Assembly: GCA_947846985.1 (NCBI GenBank)
Contig: CANTUZ010000002.1
Location: 53,958,885 to 54,022,884, forward strand
DNA length: 64,000 nt
Direction of reading: 5' to 3'
Source: Fratercula arctica
Lineage: Eukaryota > Chordata > Aves > Charadriiformes > Alcidae
Shown piece by piece: positions 36,431-48,687 of this stretch. Position 1 is the first letter of the stretch. Each line of letters begins with the position of its first letter. The position numbers and the translations under genes are program-made. Under the pieces are notes generated by a model that had not been told where the DNA came from, ran no database searches, and saw nothing but the letters and a program-made list of their open reading frames with translations.

Positions 36431-39400
36431 CTCAACAGGATCAAGGCTCATGAACCAGCGGAAGGCTATGCAAACTTTTACCTTTGAACTGCAAAGGAAT
36501 TAAGTCACTTGCAAACAGCATATGAAGATACCACATAAATACTGGGGGAGCCTTGTGCTACGAGTAAATCAACAAAGCAGCGTGATGGCAAGGGGTGACA
36601 ACAAACAAGGCTTTGGGGAACTCAAGGCTAATTTCAAATAAAGAAGCAATACAGAAGCGTGGTTTCAGGAGGACGTCGTGTATTTTACAGCACCTTTGCA
36701 GAAGTTTTGTTTTTTTTATAGATTATATATAAACAGGATATTCTGATAAGAAGGAAAGATACTTATCAAAATGATGCATACCCCATATTTGTATTTTTTT
36801 TATGCTGGAAGGACTTCACATAGAAATACAATCTCTGCTCAGCAAATTTCTGTTTATAGCAGTAAATTACTCTTTATAAGCAACATAAGAATATTGAAAC
36901 TTATCTCTAATGCTCGCTGTACAGTAAACGCTGAAGAACAGAAAAAAAGACAAGCCATTATAAAGTGAAACCCAACCCCTTGAAAGTAAAGAAACGTTGG
37001 TTTTCTGTGTTATAGCTTAATAATTAGTTGGACAGAAGAATCAATCTGGGGCTGGAAACCACAGTTTGAACTCAGCGTTGTGTTCAAAGCCCAAAAGATC
37101 ATCGGAGCCCAGACCTCCAGATTTTGGTCATCAGAGTAGTAATTGTTTTAATCTGTTTTTCTAAATTGCACCAGCACAAAAACAAAATGAAAGAAGAGCC
37201 CTTGGACAATAACATTCAGAAGATAAACTCTACCAAGAAAATAAACTCTAGAAGCATTTACCTGTTTAACAGGAAAAAAAAAAAAAGAATATGTTTTACA
37301 TTAGGACTTATTTTAGAAAATGCATTTCAAAGTGCTATAGCACAAATGTAACAAAGTTGCCATGACTCACAGCATGGTTTTCAAAATGTCACAAAATTCC
37401 TTTTAGATATACGTATACAAAATTAACTTCAATAAAATGATAATTTAAAATTCATTTTTATCTGTGAACCACCTAAACATATACAATTCGCCTCGAATAG
37501 CTAAACATGCAGACAGGCTGCATATTTAAGCTGAGCAGAAAAGCTGACCAGGCATGACTCTAAAATCCTGTTCAGAATAGTTTGATTGGCCAGCAATGTC
37601 AAGTCTTGGCCTCAGAAACATCGCTGATGAGAACCAAACTTTTGGTCCCCTTGAACTAGTGATGTTGCCTTACGTTTTTCAGTTGGCCAACTCTCTAACT
37701 TCAAAACTTCCTATAATTGGCCTGATTTTTTTCCAGCCAAGAAGAACTTTCTTAAAAATTCAAACTGCATTTGAAAACTGCTAAGAATTACTTTACAATA
37801 TTTCCTCTTATCCTGCTGCATAAATGACTGCGTTTCAATTACTTCCTTCCTCTGAGTTGGACAGACTATTTGGCATTGGGGGAAACTAAGTAATTTTTAC
37901 TCAATGCAACTGCATTTCTCTTCTAAATCCAGATGATACTATCAAATACCGCAATTTAGTGCAATATACAAAGAGGTCATACATTACTACTATAGACAGT
38001 TCTACCTTTTTTTTTCCCTCATTATTACCGGTATGTTTTCCCCTGTCTGTAAAACTATTCTCATGAGACCTCATTTTACAAAGCGTGGAGCAGAGAAGGC
38101 AAATAAGAGTGCTTCTGAGCCTTACATCTTAAAATGACAGAAAATAACTTAAATAAGAGTGGATGATATAATTGACCTGAGTACCTACTTGTTGTTTACC
38201 CTAAACTCCCAATGAAACAAGGCAGCTCTGAGCATTGGGATCACATTCAATAATGGCAATTATGACAGAGTAATACATTTCACAGAAGTCTCATAGTAGT
38301 GTGCTTTCCAGCTATATTATACACCTATAGCTTAGGATTCTTTGGTCTAGGATTCTACACCATTATGGTGCAGGCTTTCCACAGTCCAGTAGTAACTGTG
38401 GTTGATTTTTCTAGATTACCTAGTAGCCGCTGACAAGAGGACAAAAGAAGATTTGAGATCTATAGTTAAAGTTTAAGCCTAATAGCTACAGTAATTGATT
38501 AGTTCTCCATGGATTTTCTTTGGTCATTGAGGTGTGTACAGAGACTACAGGAGATTATTTTATTGTGTAATTTTCGCAGCGCAGCAGGGTACCTTGACAA
38601 TGGGTTGGATACCACCCTCCTGACAAACACCACAGGGGAGGGATCAGAGTGAAGAAAACTCAGCCAGCAGAATCACTCCATAACAAGCAGGGGGTAGGAT
38701 TTTTCCTTCCAGGGAAAGAAGCAAGATTTCTGGCCCCACAACTTGTAGGTATCTCCTGGGGTACACAGTCATTTTTACTGGGAGTCACTGCCTACTTCAG
38801 TCCTAGAGGTATCAGAAGCCTTACCCAGTTCCCTGGCCACTTAGCTCTATTTAATACCTAACATGGTGAAAAAGGCTCCATGGAACATGGTTACATCACG
38901 TTTACTGAGGCAGAGTAGGACCAGAGGGTTAAGCAGCAGACGCACAAGTGGTGCAAAGTTGTTTTTGTTTTGGGGGTGGATGCAAAGAGGTTGAAAGTAG
39001 ATATGGAGATGATGAAGGTTGATGGCTTAAGATATCCTGAAATATAATGTCTCCTTTTTATCCACAGATCAAGCTAGCACGGACCACAGGAACTGTCACA
39101 ACCTCTGCTGAAACAGCACAAAAGTGAGTAGGAGGGACTTCTACAGCTAGAACAGGAGTTGGTGAACCCCTGTTGAGGAAACCAACAGGAGCGTGGGATG
39201 CGGAGATGGCTCATGCAATTTCATCCACCAGAAACTAAGCTGAGACTAGCAGTGCCTTTTGTATCTGCCATCCAAAAGACTGCAACTTGTATTTTGGTAT
39301 GAACCAGCAACAGCCAGGAAAGGCTTCGTTCAAATGACTATTTTTACACTTGACCAAGGTCTCAGTTGTCTTCAGTTCCGAGTATCTTTTATTGATATAT

Positions 39401-41939
39401 CAACTCACTGTCAGGAATCCAGACATGAGCCTGACGCTTCCAAACCCTAGGCCAAGGTCCTCCCAAAGGTGACCTCAGCTGTTGGGTGTTGCATTTCAGG
39501 CACCTTGCATGGACCTGACTTTCAGAAGGCAAATACTCATCACTTTCTAAAAACTCCACCCTCAAAGCACCCTCCAACTGCGTTAATAAAAATTAAGGCA
39601 CTCAAAAATTGATAGTTACTTTGAAAATCTTACCCATAACTAGAACAGACTGATTGACAAGAAAAACAGAAATCACAGGTAACCATAAAAAGATCCATGT
39701 GTTGCTGTGCTCAAGGTACTCACACTGTAAACTTTATTCACATTCATACTGACATAGTTAACGGCAAAAGGGTTTGCCCTTTATGTCCAGTAACGATATT
39801 TTACTCTATATCTCTAGAGAGCAGGAGTCTGTATAAGCAATGTGAGAGGGAAAAAAAAAGGTGATGGATTACCAGTTTTTCTTCTGGTGGTGAATTCAGC
39901 TGTCTGGAATCGTGAATGTTAGTACAGGAGGAAACGAGATAGTTATCTTTTGTCAAAACTGTGATATAACAAATGTTAATATAATCTCAAAGGGAGGTAC
40001 AGTTCAGAATATCTTTTAAAAAAGATAAAACATATCCTGAAACAAAGGTTGATTTTAACTATGTGTAAACAGTCTTTGATCAATCGACTGAATCCTTAGA
40101 AAGGGCTGATATACCACAAAACATAACACCCCTACCACAGTTGAGTAAGCGCTTAAACTTTGCTCACAGAAAGGATGCTGGTAGTTGGCAGGGAGACCCA
40201 AGCAAAATTATTCAAACGGAACTTTTTTGTATAAATTAGCACAGTCCTCTCCTTCTGGAATGTGCAATCAGTACAGAGTAAAATGGATTGGTACTGATGC
40301 ATTATAAATGCATTTGACATCAGATAGAAATTCCTCCTGAGGGTCCTCTTCAGATTTCACGGCTTTTCTGCTTGCTCTGCTGCATCCTCAGACAAACCTA
40401 TAAAGCAGAAAGAAAACACTTAAAAATTCAGTATACTTGGCAACTACATGCAGTTTTTGCTTGTTGATTCCATCAGTTTGTAAAAGCCTTGGTTATAGCT
40501 GGAGGAAATAATTTATTACATGCAAAACAGGATAAAAATGCATAGCTTGCAAATTCAAGTACTCACAAGTTTAGAAAATATAAAAAATTAAGGCATTAAG
40601 GACAATTTCACATCAGCTCTTTTATGCATATGATGGATGATACAGTCTAAGTCATAAAATCACAGACTATTTGTACATCAAAACTGGAGAACAACTGGAC
40701 ATATGATCTGAGACACAGTTATTCCAATCTACTTGCATTTTGCCTGCCCCTTTTTCTAGGTCGAACTGGCAATACAAATTGCAAAACAATAGGAAATTAA
40801 GCTCCATAAACTCATTAACAAGGAATTTTTTTTTTATATGAGACTAACACTTTGGGCAAGGGGAACACAGCAAAACCCCTGCACTGAAGGTAACTTCTGC
40901 CTTAAACTAAGAGTATGGGTTTCCTATTTTCAAATATCAGTTCAAGAGATGAATCCATCTTGGATCAGATATTAATCTTTGCAATAATGAACCTGACAGA
41001 ACTGGAAAAGTGGGCAGAAACTCATAAAAAGTTGCTTGGAATATCTAGGGAGAAAAAGAACAGTAGATAATAATGCAAATTTGTATACACTTATACTTGC
41101 ATGACTTTAAATTAAAGCGATTATTTAACCCAGCAGTTTCTTACATGTCCACTCTTACTTTAAGCTGAAAATGAAACTTCAATCCTTTTCTAATAAATGT
41201 AAAGCAATACAAAATAAATCAGCACCACCTCCAAATGATATATGAATAATAATAAAACTAACACACAGCTTTTATGGGTTTTGGTGTTTTGGTTTTTTCC
41301 TTATGAGCCATCTCTGAAGAAGGCTGAAATCCCCACACACCCCATGAAGTGAAATGATCCAGCAGGTCAGCAGAATAAAATTTGAGCATCCAGGTCTTCT
41401 AGAGCCAAGCCACCAGTCGTCCATCAGCACAACTACCTTCACAATCATGTTCACACAGAATTTAGCACCGACAAGCTATGTAATTTTAGAACATGTCTTC
41501 AATTTAGATCTGTTCAATTCCACATAAACAAAAACATCTAGAATTCTTTTTCAGCTTTTATTTTGCACTATCAATGTTTTTTGGTGCTTGGGGATTTCAG
41601 TATTTACAGTAGTTTTCACGGCTGACGGTACTAAACGGAATAAGTTTTATCTCAAGCCTTGAGATTGAAGGAAAGCACCAGTGAAGCTAAAAGAGCAGGA
41701 TATCAGGGATAAAATCGCCAAGGCACAAAAGACTAAAGCAGTAAAATTTCAGCAACAGCTGGAAGCCCAAGGCCCCCAAGGGGCTAAGAAGTTGCCCTTA
41801 CTGAAGTGTCTACTTTTTTTTTCTTTTGTTTTTTAAAGGACAATTTGAAATACCATGTTAAGAGCTGACTCGCGTTTACAAAGGTCACCCCTCAAATGGT
41901 GATTCTTTTGTTCAAAACTCTTAGCACATAGCACATGCT

Positions 41940-42460
41940 GGGATGCCAAAGGGACCAGCAGCAGGTCCCATCTTGTTTCATTAATGATCCAGGGGAAGGA
42001 GGAGGTAGGTAGCATGATAATGAAATGTGTGGATTATAAGAAACCAAGATGAGCTACCAATAGCGGAGAGGAAAAAGAAATATTGCTCTAGGACTAAGAG
42101 ATTACCCAAGGCTGAGGGAAGATAAAAGGACATACTACTTGACATACTACATCATGGAAATAACAATCTTAAACACACATACTTGCTGAGGAAAGCCCAG
42201 CAGAAGTAGCACAGTGGAAAAAGCTGTTAAAGTCATGCATTTGCAGTGAAATACCCCACATCGCTCAATGCAGCGTAGGACGACAGAAGACTCCGCAGAG
42301 CTCACAGTTAATGCTGTTCCTGACTATATGGCTTTGTTGAGATCACATCTGGAGCTGTTTACAGCTTTGTACTACATAAAAAGATATTGGAGGCTATCTT
42401 ACTTTCCCACCATAATCAAGGAGAAGAGTTTGCAAGAATTATGAAACTGGTTTCTGTACA
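41940..42460 (+). mobile_element. Ancient CR1 LINE fragment from the 3' part of ORF2, decayed
   Basis: Two patches conserve the C-terminal part of the CR1 reverse-transcriptase open frame, plus strand. Near 41970 the translation reads SCFINDPG, matching the FINDLDD-type block of CR1. Near 42331 it reads ALLRSHLE, matching the LVRPHLEY-type block, followed at the right distance by an eroded QYKRDIE-like stretch (YYIKRYW). Between them the DNA is recognisably collinear but carries stops and indels, so no protein is made. The element is non-autonomous today. Boundaries are approximate, and the 5' side may extend to about 41870. Together with the piece at 44.34 kb it may be debris of one or two old insertions. 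Confidence 0.65.
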
Positions 42461-44158
42461 CTCTTAGAAAAGCTGGACATGCACATGATTCGTATTGGAA
42501 GCAAAAAGGGGGTATGTTTATGGTCAGGTCTTTGTACCTGAAGAGAACAGCCGCAGATTTACCATAGACCAAGAGGCACTACGCTGTGTATTAGCATTGC
42601 CCTCTAAGTTGCACACTTAAGACGCGTGACACTGCCGCTGCACTGTGCCCTCAGCCTCCATACATTTGAGAACTGTCTAGAGGACATCTAAGAAGCATAA
42701 CAGCACAGAAATTAAGGAAGAGAGCTTTACAAAAATATCGGGCGGGGGGAGGGATAAAATCTTAATGAAAAGGCTATTACATCCTTTTTTGGTTTTTTTT
42801 GCATCTTTTCCTTTGTTAAGCTGAAAACGTAACACGTTAAAAACTAAGAACTAATTATACAATTAGAATGAACAAAAAAAATTATTTGAGCCATAAAATA
42901 GTGCCCAAGATACCGCTTTCAAAACCTGTTATTTCCATGACATTGGCTTCTTATAAATAACCCTTGTGTCTATTTCTACGAATTGCCATGCCAAAACGGG
43001 CAAGGTGAACAGTTACTTTCAAGCTCACGAAACACGGTGGACCCGCTAAGCTTAATGTGTTAACTGTAATTATGGGCTGGCAGGACTGAAGTAATATGGT
43101 AGGATTTACCTCAGTTTCACACAACTTTGCCCAACAGCACTACACACGGCTATAGGGAACCTGGAATACTTCTGCACGGATCAAAGAACTACCACATGAG
43201 TAAAGCGTGGGAGAGGTGAGCTGACAGGTGATGTACAGACTGAAGCTATTTTTATTGTGTAACTGCAAAATGGGAGGCAGTATGAAAACATGGCTTGGAA
43301 CAATCAGCTTCCCCACCTCTACCCTGTGTTTTTTCAACATGCAATATTTATTAGTCATCTAGGGGAACACCATAAATTTCATATTGATCTAACTGGCACA
43401 TGCTGTATCATAGTAAGTGAAATGATTAACACCAGAGAGGTTTCTCATCAGTATATTCTGACAAGCTCAGGCAGATCCTAAGAAATACAGGTTATAAAAC
43501 TAAAAATTCTGTGGATTAAGGCTCCTTTACCTCATTTCATCAGGAAAAAAAAAAAAAAGCTTCCTTCCATCTTCAGATCCCCTGTTATGAAGTTCTCAAT
43601 GTTTTATTTTATAGATCACCCAAAAATCCTGTCGGAATAATACTGGTCTGAGCACACACTTAGACAAATGTATATTAAAAGGTTTACATCTCTATTTATC
43701 AACACTGAGAAGCTGCTTTTGGAAATAATAGTGATAAATTCTAACTCCTCTGCAGCAGGCAACCCCAGGAGTTTTTGGAAGCAAGTATTTAAAACAGAGT
43801 TAAAATATATGATTAAATTGACATCCTGATTAGTAACATAAGAGCGCATATATCTGAGGTCAAAAACAGATTCCACCTTCAGCCACTTAAAACCCTCAAA
43901 TTTTTTTTTGTGTAATTGTCAGTCAAAGCACATTAGCACCCTCATGAAAACAGCTTCTATAAACAAAGATGCAGTGGTGTTAATTTGCCTCTTGAAAAGC
44001 GCACATATCATTGAGTCACAGAGAGTTCATTTGCAGATCACAATGTATTTCTGAGTCTTGAAAACTGAAAGTTCAAAGAAAATCAGCCACAGTGAGAGTA
44101 GCAAAGACAGCTAAAAACCCCAGCTTTCCTGGAATTATTATTCATGCAGCCAGAGGGG

Positions 44159-44218
44159 AAAAAAAAAAAAAAAAACCAAACCAAAAAAAACCCCCCCCAA
44201 AAAAACCCAACCCAAAAC
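44159..44218 (+). repeat. A-rich/C-rich simple sequence
   Basis: A run of about 17 A is followed by alternating A runs and C runs, including eight C in a row. No T or G occurs within the core. Low-complexity DNA with no gene. Confidence 0.85.
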
Positions 44219-44339
44219 ATTTAAAGGGAGGGATGATATTTGAGCACGATGGCAGAAGGGAGGAGCAAGGATTGTTTTCTGTAGTCATAAATTGTTCACA
44301 CTAAGCATGATGGTGTAAGGTTTAAAGATGTTCAGGTTA

Positions 44340-44518
44340 AACAATTAGGCAATGGAAGAAACTACCCAGGGAGGTGGCTGAGTCAAGGATATGAGAAGTT
44401 TGCAAAGATAGGGTAGATGAAATCCTAGTGGGGATTAGTGAAGAGGAAGATACACAGGCCTTGAACTGGGTGACCTAAAGGATCTTCTCCAATCCTATCA
44501 TTTATGCTGCTATGATTC
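44340..44518 (+). mobile_element. Old, diverged CR1 LINE 3' fragment
   Basis: Degenerate versions of the CR1 3' landmarks occur in the correct order. ACTACCCAGGGAGGTGGCTG corresponds to the usual CTGCCCAGGGAGGTGGTGG. GGTGACCTAAAGGATCTTC corresponds to the GATGATC...AAGGTC block. The end TGCTATGATTC corresponds to the ATTCTATGATTC tail. Substitutions are many, so this insertion is much older than the copies at 6.3 and 25.7 kb. Confidence 0.7.
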
Positions 44519-46630
44519 ATCCTAAGGAGAACATTTTGGACTCTTATGAATTACTGGCTGAGTTTCCTGGATACTATTATACATTAGTCTACTCTGAAGC
44601 ATGCATAAAACTAAGTCAAAGTTGGCTTTGAAGTGTTTGATCTACAATATCCAATGCTTCCCAGTCTCTTTTTTGTACAGTGACTCAGAAAAAAGGGCTG
44701 TTATAGCAAGACAACAAAAGTTATTTTGAGTTCAGATTAAGTTAGAGAAGGGAGGCACCCCCTTCTTCAGCTATTCCCACCTAAAAGAGGAAAAAACCAC
44801 CCCATCTTATGGCCTGATGGTTAATATTGCTATTTCTAGACCTGACATAAAACAGCTTTAGAACAAACTACAGCTTTAAAGTAACTGTTTTTCATAAAAA
44901 TTTCAATCCAAGACTAAATGTTCCGAATGACCAAAGTTAATAGCTTTTTGGTTTTTTGTTAACAAAAGACAACAGATTTTTCCCAGCACCTTCAAGTCAC
45001 ATTTCTGCAAATCATGATAAGTCTCTAAGACATCCCATCTATTTGCCGATAATAATTTTCTTTATCATTATAAACTGCTTGAGGAAATATGTACAGCTTC
45101 CTTTTGCTTCGTATATAATATTTATTCTGTGAACACAATCCAAAGCATTTTTCAGAAAGTTTAAGAATGCAACAATATCTTGCTTATCCCAAGCAAACTG
45201 ACACAGTTTAGTTGGAGTGCAAAAGGAATTAGTGAAAAATCATCAGCTCTGATGCAGTGATCACCATGAGGGACAAGCTACAAACTTGCCTACACTGCTT
45301 TAATGGGAGAAACTGGACTCGATCAGTATTCCATATCACTTTTTATGGAATAATAAACTGAGAGCGAGCCTTACCACTGCCTCCCAAGTCACCAGTGAGT
45401 CACTGATCACTGCGTACATAATTTAAAGATGCTCAGAGTTTTGTATCTGAAAGGGGACTGATGGTTGCTGAATGAGTGGGAAGCATGGACTGATTCATTC
45501 ATTAAAGAATTGTGTAAATCAAATAAATTTGCTTTTCATTTAGGAAGTAGTGTGACTGAGAGAAAGGCCTTCATTCAGTGAACTTTTCTTTGCCCTAAGG
45601 GACCATACACACCACAGGATGGATAACGTGAAACAACAGTTTCCATCACTCACTCTTAAATATGCCCCCTACTAACTGCAACTACCATGGCAAGTCCAGC
45701 CTACATGAAGCTATCAATAGTTAAGTTTCTAAACTGCCACAAAATAGCAGGGGTAGAAGGGGCAGCTCTTAGCTTGGGGACAGCAGGGTCTATTCCCACA
45801 AAACTTAAAAAACCTTCCTAAAAATCTTCGTTTTGTCATTCTGACTTAATAGTGACATGTAGTAGCAGTGTAACACAATGGAGATAACAAGGAGGTAACA
45901 ACGACAAGTGTCCACTTTTTTTTTCTTAATTAACTTTTAAACACCTTACAAACTTCTTGTGCGTTCATGCTCCTCGGCAGTAGCCCTCAATGGAGACTGC
46001 AGACACGGGCTTGTGGCAACTCAGGCCTACTATGAAAAGGGTCATGTTAGGAAAAGTTAGTGTCCCTTCCAAGGCAATTTCTTTGTTTTGTTTCTTTGTT
46101 TTCCAAAGTACAGCAGATAAATATCCCTATCATTAATTTTTATGCCGATAATTAATAACTTATGTCATGCTTGTTTTGCATAATACTGTTGTCTTCAACT
46201 TTCATCACATTATATGGTGTACACACACACACGTACCCATACACATCCCTACTACAGAATTTTCTCTTGAAAACCCCAACACCAAGAAGCATTAGAGCTG
46301 CCACCAATGGGTCCAAGGATTGAACAAGTAGACTGAATTACTGCCTACCTGTTTTGGGTAATGTAAGGAGGTGTGTGCCAGTCCACAGTTACTGGGACTA
46401 TCAAGTACTCAAGCTGTAAACAGCAGGGTTCAGACCCCTACATTTATAATGTTGCAAAGTTTCTATGCTTTCTTTAGGTCTTTCTTTGGCTTCGTATTTG
46501 GAAAATACTCAAGACATATCAAATGTTTCTAATAGAAAGTTACCAAATTTGAACATCAGGAAAAACATTCAGTGACATGACCAAAAATTCCCAAGGCACA
46601 CAGCTGCGTCTTCTAATGAGCCCACTCAAA

Positions 46631-46668
46631 TACATATATATATACACACACACACATGCACATACCCA
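46631..46668 (+). repeat. Compound TA/CA microsatellite
   Basis: About five TA units run directly into about seven CA units, then degrade into CA-rich sequence. A smaller CA tract lies at about 46219-46234. These are simple repeats that are probably polymorphic in length. Confidence 0.85.
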
Positions 46669-47439
46669 CACCCACTGCTGGAATAAACACATTGTGTAAG
46701 AAACAAGGAGCTGCCAGAACACCGAATCTAGCCTACATTTATAGATATCAAGGTGAGAAGAACAAGAGGAATGGGATGCTGGTTAGTTTGAAGCAATGCA
46801 GAGCTCTGTAAGCAGCACGGGACCAAAAAACACCTCAAAACCACCAACCAAAATCCAAAAATTATTACAGAGCAAACTGAATGTGCTTGCAGGAAGACAA
46901 GCTGCCTAAAAAGCAGAAGCAGCAATGAAGTAATTGATCATTACTGTGGGCAATTTAATTTCAATTAAGCCAAAATTTTGGCTGAAGAATGCCCATTTTC
47001 TCCAAATACCTGCCTTATCACAATCACCTATCAAATCCCGTACATTTTTCTGGGAAAGCTTGCAAATTTTTTGAGAAATGGTTGTTTTTATTTAGAGATG
47101 ATCACAAGAAGTAGTCACAAATTACACATTTCAGCTGGAACAGTTATTTCTTGCCAGGAAGTAAATCCCTAAAAATGAGTTTGCTTTTCAGTGGCCAAAC
47201 CTTCCTTCTTTCTAATTAGCTATCAGCCTATGTTAGGGCAGTAAATTAATTCAGTGGCTTCTAAGGCAAATACGCACAATACAAATCTAAAACTTAACTA
47301 ATCATGGCCACACAAATGTCAATGCTTCAATTTATTCTTTGTCATGCTTATGTCTTCCCACTCACTACAACCCAAAATCCTATTAAGCTTTTCAGAAATT
47401 TAATAGTTTAAATTTCTCGCTCTTTAATAGTTTGCTGCT

Positions 47440-47452
47440 GGGGGGGGGGGGG
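47440..47452 (+). repeat. 13-G mononucleotide run
   Basis: Thirteen consecutive G bases lie in otherwise AT-rich DNA. Unlike the G runs in the CpG island, this one is isolated. Confidence 0.8.
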
Positions 47453-48461
47453 AATTGGGCCATGTATGCCGAGATTAGACAGATGATAATATATTAAAAA
47501 CAGGGTCTTTTTTGGGTAGACATAACTCTTCACTTTTTCCTGGGGAGCAATAATGCTATAGTAATCAAGTCTTTTGCCTGCTTGATTACTTGTGCTATTT
47601 TTTTTGACTTCCCAGACAGGCAGACCAGCCAGCTGACTATTAACAAATCCTTTATCTTCCCAGACAAGCAATCACCATGACAGATAGGCAAAACTCCAGG
47701 GGTAGGTTAGCTTTAGGGCAAGATTTTCCACCATTTTCATATGAATGGCAGTGAATCCTGCTCCTGGAGACAGCCACCCAGTGTCTGCCTGCAGGAAGAT
47801 CTAAGATCCTTCACGGATATGATGCATACATTACAGTCAATTTCTACTCCTATAGGTAGGTTGGCTGCAGCTCATAATTGACATCTGAAGACCTATAAAC
47901 TCCCTGCTAGTGTAACTTCAACCATTCCTCACCTACCTATGTAACTTCCGCTAATACTGAGCAAACTTTTCAGCTGAGATGATTTTCCTCAGAAAACTGC
48001 AAATGCAGGTCAAACAAACCATCGGTCAATTTTCTGCTGAATTTGTCAGATCAACTTGTCTAAAAAAAAAAAAGTAAATAATTACAGCATTTTTGATATT
48101 TTCAAAATCTTTTGCATTTTCGTTTCACACTGAAGTATTGCAAATAAACTTCCTTGAATAGAATGTTAGGGTTTTTTGTTTTCTTTTCTTTTTAAAAAGT
48201 TAGCAGGTATGAAGTCTAAGCAAAATACTTCATTCGAGAAGAAAAGAAACCTAAATCAATCATTGGAGGTTGTCCCAAAATAACAAATTTTCTAATTTGT
48301 TTGCTTCAAAGTCAGAAACTTAAAGAAACCCCAGTTATTCACAGAACTCTACTCTCGTTAGCGTGTACCTCTATCTTAAGTCAAAATAGTGTGGTTATCC
48401 TTTTAATATGCATGATATAATCGTCAGAATGAAGCTTTCAACAAACGTAGCTACAATACGG

Positions 48462-48687
48462 TTTAGGCTGGACAACAGGAAAAAATTCTTCACAGGAAGA
48501 GTGGTCAGACACTGGAACAGGCTGCCCAGGGAGGTGGTGGAGTCACCATTCCTGAATGTGTTTTAAGAGTCACTTAGATGTGGTGTTGGGAGATACGGTG
48601 TAAGGGAGAACTTTGTTGAGTGGGGCTGATGGTTGGACTCGATGATCCCAAGGGTCTTTTCCAACCTAAATGATTCTATGATTCTAC
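48462..48687 (+). mobile_element. CR1 LINE 3' fragment, plus strand
   Basis: The segment runs from TTAGGCTGGACAACAGGAA through CAGGCTGCCCAGGGAGGTGG and TTGGACTCGATGATCC to a terminal TGATTCTATGATTCTA. These are the sense-strand 3' landmarks of avian CR1. It differs clearly from the two minus-strand copies in sequence segment and orientation, and is 5'-truncated. No coding capacity remains. Confidence 0.92.

Larger units (their letters stand above)
25934..41939. other. Intergenic or unannotated non-coding DNA
   Basis: No coding gene recognised. It contains a CpG-rich patch at about 27.69-27.80 kb, the 31-bp duplication at 29.26 kb, the twin hairpins at 29.76-29.82 kb, the old repeats at 35.04 and 36.35 kb, and a perfect 10-bp tandem duplication (ACATCAATTT twice) at 35511-35530. 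A possible tRNA-like SINE head lies antisense at about 31.58-31.65 kb. The rest is plain AT-rich DNA with short chance frames. Confidence 0.5.
42461..48461. other. Intergenic or unannotated non-coding DNA
   Basis: AT-rich DNA with few open frames. It holds the old CR1 at 44.34 kb, the A/C-rich tract at 44.16 kb, the TA/CA microsatellite at 46.63 kb and the 13-G run at 47.44 kb. Nothing else recognised. Confidence 0.5.
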
